Origin: Halomonas sp. GFAJ-1
GTDB taxonomy: Bacteria > Pseudomonadota > Gammaproteobacteria > Pseudomonadales > Halomonadaceae
Direction of reading: 5' to 3'
Length of the DNA stretch: 64,000 bases
NCBI GenBank assembly: GCA_002966495.1
Contig: CP016490.1
Span: 3,286,001 to 3,350,000 of the forward strand
Part shown: one piece after another, positions 60,812-64,000 of the stretch
Layout: each line of letters opens with the position of its first letter
How positions within the stretch are numbered: position 1 is the first letter of the stretch
Program-made: the position numbers and the translations under genes
The notes under the pieces: model-generated
Database searches by the model: none
Seen by the model: only the letters and a program-made list of their open reading frames with translations
Told to the model about the DNA's origin: nothing

Positions 60812-62457
60812 TGGCTATCCTCTGATGAGATAGCCGAAAGCGCACGAGACTCACGCGCTTTGGCAAAATAGCTGCTTAGAAACTCGCTAAAACTTTCTTG
60901 ATCAGCGGCTTCGATATCCCGCTGCTGCTGGTGGGAGGTTTCAATGAGCTGTGCCAACAGCGCCTCACGGGAGCGCAGCATCGGCGTTGCTTTAAGCTTA
61001 TCCGCCTGCTCTTTCGCTAGGCTTAATAACGCATCACTCAGCGAACCATTACCCTCTTGTAGACGAGCCAGCATCTGCGCTGACGGCGTCAATGATGGAT
61101 CCTTCAGTCGTGGCGCTAACGCTTCTAGCGCGGCGGCATGAGGGGTGCCCTCTTCCACTGCATCCAGCAGGCGTGCGACTTCGCCTAGTTCTGCAAATAT
61201 CTGTTCGCCCCACGCTCGCACGGTGGTGGTTTCACAGTTATGTATTAGCGTTAGCGCCGGGTCGCGGCCGCGCTCTACCACCAAACGGCGGTTGTCATCC
61301 AGGCGGTCGCACTCCTCATCGGAGATCCAGGGGCTATCGCTCAGCAGGCACCACATCAAAAAAGTGTCGACAAAACGCATCTGCGTTTCGGTAACGCCTA
61401 GCGGGTCGAAAGGGTTTAAATCCAGGCAGCGCACTTCTATGTACTCAACCCCACGCGCTTCAAGCGCTTGACTGGGCGTTTCATTGTGCTTGGCTACCCG
61501 TTTGGGACGAATATCGCTGTAATATTCGTTCTCAATTTGCAGAATATTGGCGTTTAGCTGATGCCACTCTTCGCCGGTTTTTACGCCTAGCTTTTCATAG
61601 TCAGGCCACGGAGAAGAGATCGCATGACGCAGCGTGTTAACGTAGTTAGACAGCGAGTTAAAGCAAATTTTTAGCTGCGATTGTACTTTATTCTGGTAGC
61701 CCAAATCCGACATCCGCAGGGTCGTCGCATACGGCGCAAAGTAGGTATCGTCGCTGAGTGACTGTAGCTTTTCAGGCACTTTACCTTCAGGTAAAAAGCT
61801 CTTATCAATGGCCGGTGAGGCACCAAACAGATAGAGCAGCAGCCAGCTATGACGCCGAAAATGCCGAATCATGCCGAAATAACGGGTGGAGCGATAATCG
61901 TTAAAGGGAATGTTCGTGGCTTTTTCCATCTCACGCAGAGCGTGCCACATATCTTCTGGCAGCGAGACGTTGTAATGCACACCTGCAATTGCCTGCATTA
62001 TGCGCCCGTAGCGCACATCCAACCCTTTTCGATAGACATGCTTCATGGTGCCAACATTAGAGCTGCCATAGTCAGCTATCGGCACGCTTTCATTGCCCGA
62101 CAGCCGCGAAGGCATACTGCCGGGCCATATCCACTCATTGTCTAGGTGATGATAAGTAAAGGTATGCAGGTCTGATAAGAACGCCAATGCTTCACGTGGC
62201 TCTGAGTAAACCGGCGTTATGTACTCAAGCAGTGCTTCTGAGTAGTCGGTAGTGATATGCGGATGCGTTAATTTAGAGCCTAACGCCTGGGGATGCGGCG
62301 TTTGGGCAATATGACCATTGGCATCAACCCGCAGCCCTTCTTTTTCCAGCCCGCGACGCAGGCGACCTAACCGCCCTAGCCGAGCGCTAGGCAGCAAGCG
62401 CTCAACCTGAGCAGTTAGCGAAGATGGCACAGTGAGAGGTTCAGGCAAGGTGAACAC
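60808..62457 (-). CDS. gshA: Glutamate--cysteine ligase
   Basis: A 549-residue enzyme for the first step of glutathione synthesis. Typical GshA segments are GLEKEGLRVD, TTDYSEALLEYITP, GSSNVGTMKHVYRKGLDVRYG, IAGVHYNVSLP, YLFGASPA and the Arg-containing YIEVRCLDLNPFDP. Length is slightly above E. coli GshA (518). It is followed by dsbB with a 4-nt overlap. Confidence 0.95.
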   Translation of the reverse strand: MFTLPEPLTVPSSLTAQVERLLPSARLGRLGRLRRGLEKEGLRVDANGHIAQTPHPQALGSKLTHPHITTDYSEALLEYITPVYSEPREALAFLSDLHTFTYHHLDNEWIWPGSMPSRLSGNESVPIADYGSSNVGTMKHVYRKGLDVRYGRIMQAIAGVHYNVSLPEDMWHALREMEKATNIPFNDYRSTRYFGMIRHFRRHSWLLLYLFGASPAIDKSFLPEGKVPEKLQSLSDDTYFAPYATTLRMSDLGYQNKVQSQLKICFNSLSNYVNTLRHAISSPWPDYEKLGVKTGEEWHQLNANILQIENEYYSDIRPKRVAKHNETPSQALEARGVEYIEVRCLDLNPFDPLGVTETQMRFVDTFLMWCLLSDSPWISDEECDRLDDNRRLVVERGRDPALTLIHNCETTTVRAWGEQIFAELGEVARLLDAVEEGTPHAAALEALAPRLKDPSLTPSAQMLARLQEGNGSLSDALLSLAKEQADKLKATPMLRSREALLAQLIETSHQQQRDIEAADQESFSEFLSSYFAKARESRALSAISSEDSQ

Positions 62458-62550
62458 TCCTTGTCAGTAAGGCCCGCCATAAGCAGGCCTTGGTGAAATC
62501 AGCTGGCATTGCCATGGTCGTTTTTCATGCTTTCTAGCGAGAACAGAAAG

Positions 62551-62577
62551 CAGGATATGGCGGCAATCCTGTTTTTT
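62551..62577 (+). terminator. Weak terminator-like hairpin between tex and gshA
   Basis: CAGGAT / ATCCTG with a 9-nt loop and a seven-T run on the plus strand. Both flanking genes are on the minus strand, so its T tract faces the wrong way; it may block antisense transcription or be fortuitous. Confidence 0.35.
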
Positions 62578-62590
62578 TCAAGACACGCGA

Positions 62591-64000
62591 CTATTTGCCC
62601 TGCTTTGCTTTAAGCAGCGCTGCGCCTAATGCTCCCATGGCCGCGGGGGCCTCATTTGGCTTGGGCTGGCTGCCCTGTTGCTGGTTACCCTGTCGACTAC
62701 TGCGCGGTGGTTTGCGTGGTTCGTGGTTAACCGTGCCGCTGGCCGTAGCTTGGGCTTGCTGTTCTGGTTCATCGTCCAAGCGCATGGAAAGCCCTACCCG
62801 CTTGCGGGAAATATCCACGCTCATTACTTTGACGCTGACAATATCGCCCGCCTTAACCACGCTGCGCGGATCGTCGATAAAGCGGTCAGAAAGCGCTGAA
62901 ATGTGTACGAGTCCGTCTTGGTGAACGCCCACATCCACAAAGGCGCCAAAGTGAGTCACGTTGGTCACAGTGCCTTCCAACACCATTCCCAGTTTTAAGT
63001 CTTTCAGAGTTTCAACGCCTTCGCGGAACTCAGCGGCTTTAAACTCAGGGCGCGGGTCGCGCCCCGGCTTATCCAGCTCTTTTAGAATATCGCTCACCGT
63101 GGGCACGCCAAAACGCTCGTCGGCAAAATCAGCGGGCTTAAGCGCTTTTAAGGTAGCGCTGTCACCAATCAAGCCCTTTACATCCCGACGATTCTGCTTG
63201 GCAATGCGCTCCACCAGGGTATAAGCCTCGGGGTGAACAGCGCTGGCATCCAATGGGTTTTCAGCATTGCTGATGCGCAAGAAGCCGGCACACTGCTCAA
63301 AGGTTTTTGGCCCCAGGCGGCTAACCTCTAACAGCTCTTTACGGCTTTTGAACGCGCCTTGGTCATTGCGCTGGGCCACGATATTCTCGGCAATCGCCGC
63401 GCTCAGGCCTGCCACGCGAGAAAGCAGTGCGCTAGACGCAGTGTTGAGATCCACACCAACCGCGTTAACACAGTCTTCTATGACAACTTCCAGGCTACGT
63501 GACAGCTGCACCTGGGAAACATCATGTTGATATTGGCCTACACCAATGGATTTAGGCTCAATTTTAACCAGCTCTGCGAGTGGATCTTGCAAACGGCGGG
63601 CAATAGAGACAGCGCCCCGAACGGTCACATCAAGATCCGGCAACTCACGGGAGGCATATTCAGACGCAGAGTAAACCGAAGCACCCGCTTCAGACACCAT
63701 CACTTTGCTCAAACGATATGCCGGCGCTAATGCTTTCAGTAGCTCACCCGCCAGCTTATCGGTTTCGCGGCTTGCGGTGCCGTTACCCACGGCAATCAAC
63801 TGAACATCGTGCTGCTTAACAAGCTTCGCCAAGACACCCAGCGACTCATCCCAGCGGTTTTGCGGCGCATGGGGATAAATAGTGGCTTGATCAACGAACT
63901 GCCCCGTCGCATCAACCACCGCTACCTTACAACCAGTTCTTAACCCTGGATCAATGGCAAGCGTCACTTTTTGACCTGCTGGCGCTGCCAACAGCAAGTC
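62591..64000 (-). CDS. tex: Tex-family RNA-binding transcription accessory protein, C-terminal part
   Basis: About 469 C-terminal residues of Tex; the gene runs off the right edge of the window. The YqgF/RNase H-like domain appears first ([31 protein letters not shown]). Next comes [19 protein letters not shown] and the helix-hairpin-helix region ([23 protein letters not shown]). The S1 RNA-binding domain ([27 protein letters not shown]) is near residues 350-420 of the visible part, and the tail is basic and Gln-rich. It is a nucleic-acid-binding protein with roles in transcription and stress. Confidence 0.94.
   Translation of the reverse strand, partial: DLLLAAPAGQKVTLAIDPGLRTGCKVAVVDATGQFVDQATIYPHAPQNRWDESLGVLAKLVKQHDVQLIAVGNGTASRETDKLAGELLKALAPAYRLSKVMVSEAGASVYSASEYASRELPDLDVTVRGAVSIARRLQDPLAELVKIEPKSIGVGQYQHDVSQVQLSRSLEVVIEDCVNAVGVDLNTASSALLSRVAGLSAAIAENIVAQRNDQGAFKSRKELLEVSRLGPKTFEQCAGFLRISNAENPLDASAVHPEAYTLVERIAKQNRRDVKGLIGDSATLKALKPADFADERFGVPTVSDILKELDKPGRDPRPEFKAAEFREGVETLKDLKLGMVLEGTVTNVTHFGAFVDVGVHQDGLVHISALSDRFIDDPRSVVKAGDIVSVKVMSVDISRKRVGLSMRLDDEPEQQAQATASGTVNHEPRKPPRSSRQGNQQQGSQPKPNEAPAAMGALGAALLKAKQGK

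Noticed and set aside
62551..62577. Terminator for tex.
   Set aside because: The T tract is on the plus strand while tex is transcribed on the minus strand; kept only as a low-confidence hairpin.

Overview
The window reads as a chromosomal core region of a gammaproteobacterium of the Halomonas type (Halomonadaceae). The evidence is protein content and gene order: a pst phosphate operon with an oversized PstC, the uvrY/gacA-uvrC-pgsA-tRNA(Gly-Cys-Leu) string, dnaX-ybaB-recR, rnd-ycgL-acpH-ycgN, ihfB-lapA-lapB, a GntR-controlled prpBC-acnD-prpF cluster and a trpGDC operon separate from trpE. The genus is an inference from remembered family sequences, not a search. I see no insertion sequences, prophage, integrase or CRISPR array.

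Layout. 1-3604: pst operon (minus) behind a textbook PhoB promoter. 3624-5561: two membrane transporters. 5701-6639: transaldolase. 6807-10520: KAS III-like enzyme, then mlaA, a PP2C phosphatase with a degenerate receiver, and a STAS protein. 10628-17876: hrpA, fadD, a YafJ-type amidotransferase and a small membrane protein. 17939-20381: oligopeptidase B and an unrecognised 52-residue protein. 20437-25852: ycgN, acpH, ycgL, rnd, recR, ybaB, dnaX (all minus). 25960-31517: grxD, argF, tRNA-Ala, gacA/uvrY, uvrC, pgsA, tRNA-Gly/Cys/Leu. 31654-37315: nadB, ygfX/sdhE, ihfB, lapAB, pyrF, comEA-like. 37452-44352: 2-methylcitrate cycle. 44607-52920: pabB, cysH, cysB, trxA, an AI-2E family permease, a SIMPL protein, serS, a DUF4202 protein. 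53000-64000: ydiJ, a secreted NTF2-like protein, trpGDC, rsd/algQ, dsbB, gshA and the 3' part of tex.

How the genes work together. pstSCA import phosphate under PhoB. prpB, prpC, acnD and prpF form the 2-methylcitrate route for propionyl-CoA, with a GntR regulator beside a perfect palindrome. cysH and cysB sit tail to tail for sulfate assimilation. gshA, dsbB, grxD and trxA deal with thiol chemistry. dnaX, recR, uvrC, rnd and hrpA serve DNA and RNA maintenance.

The most notable signals are: (1) an apparently complete -1 frameshift cassette in dnaX (A AAA AAG, a hairpin 6 nt downstream, and a stop one codon into the new frame), with a (PE)10 hexanucleotide repeat confined to the tau-only part; (2) a 52-residue protein at 20223-20381 carrying FLTIWD twice, encoded with different synonymous codons; (3) mlaA co-encoded with a PP2C phosphatase and a STAS protein; (4) a decayed second copy of tRNA-Gly in the tRNA operon; (5) several structured non-coding elements (argF 3' region, trxA leader, comEA/prpF junction, the hrpA start). 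Most other genes are ordinary housekeeping genes.
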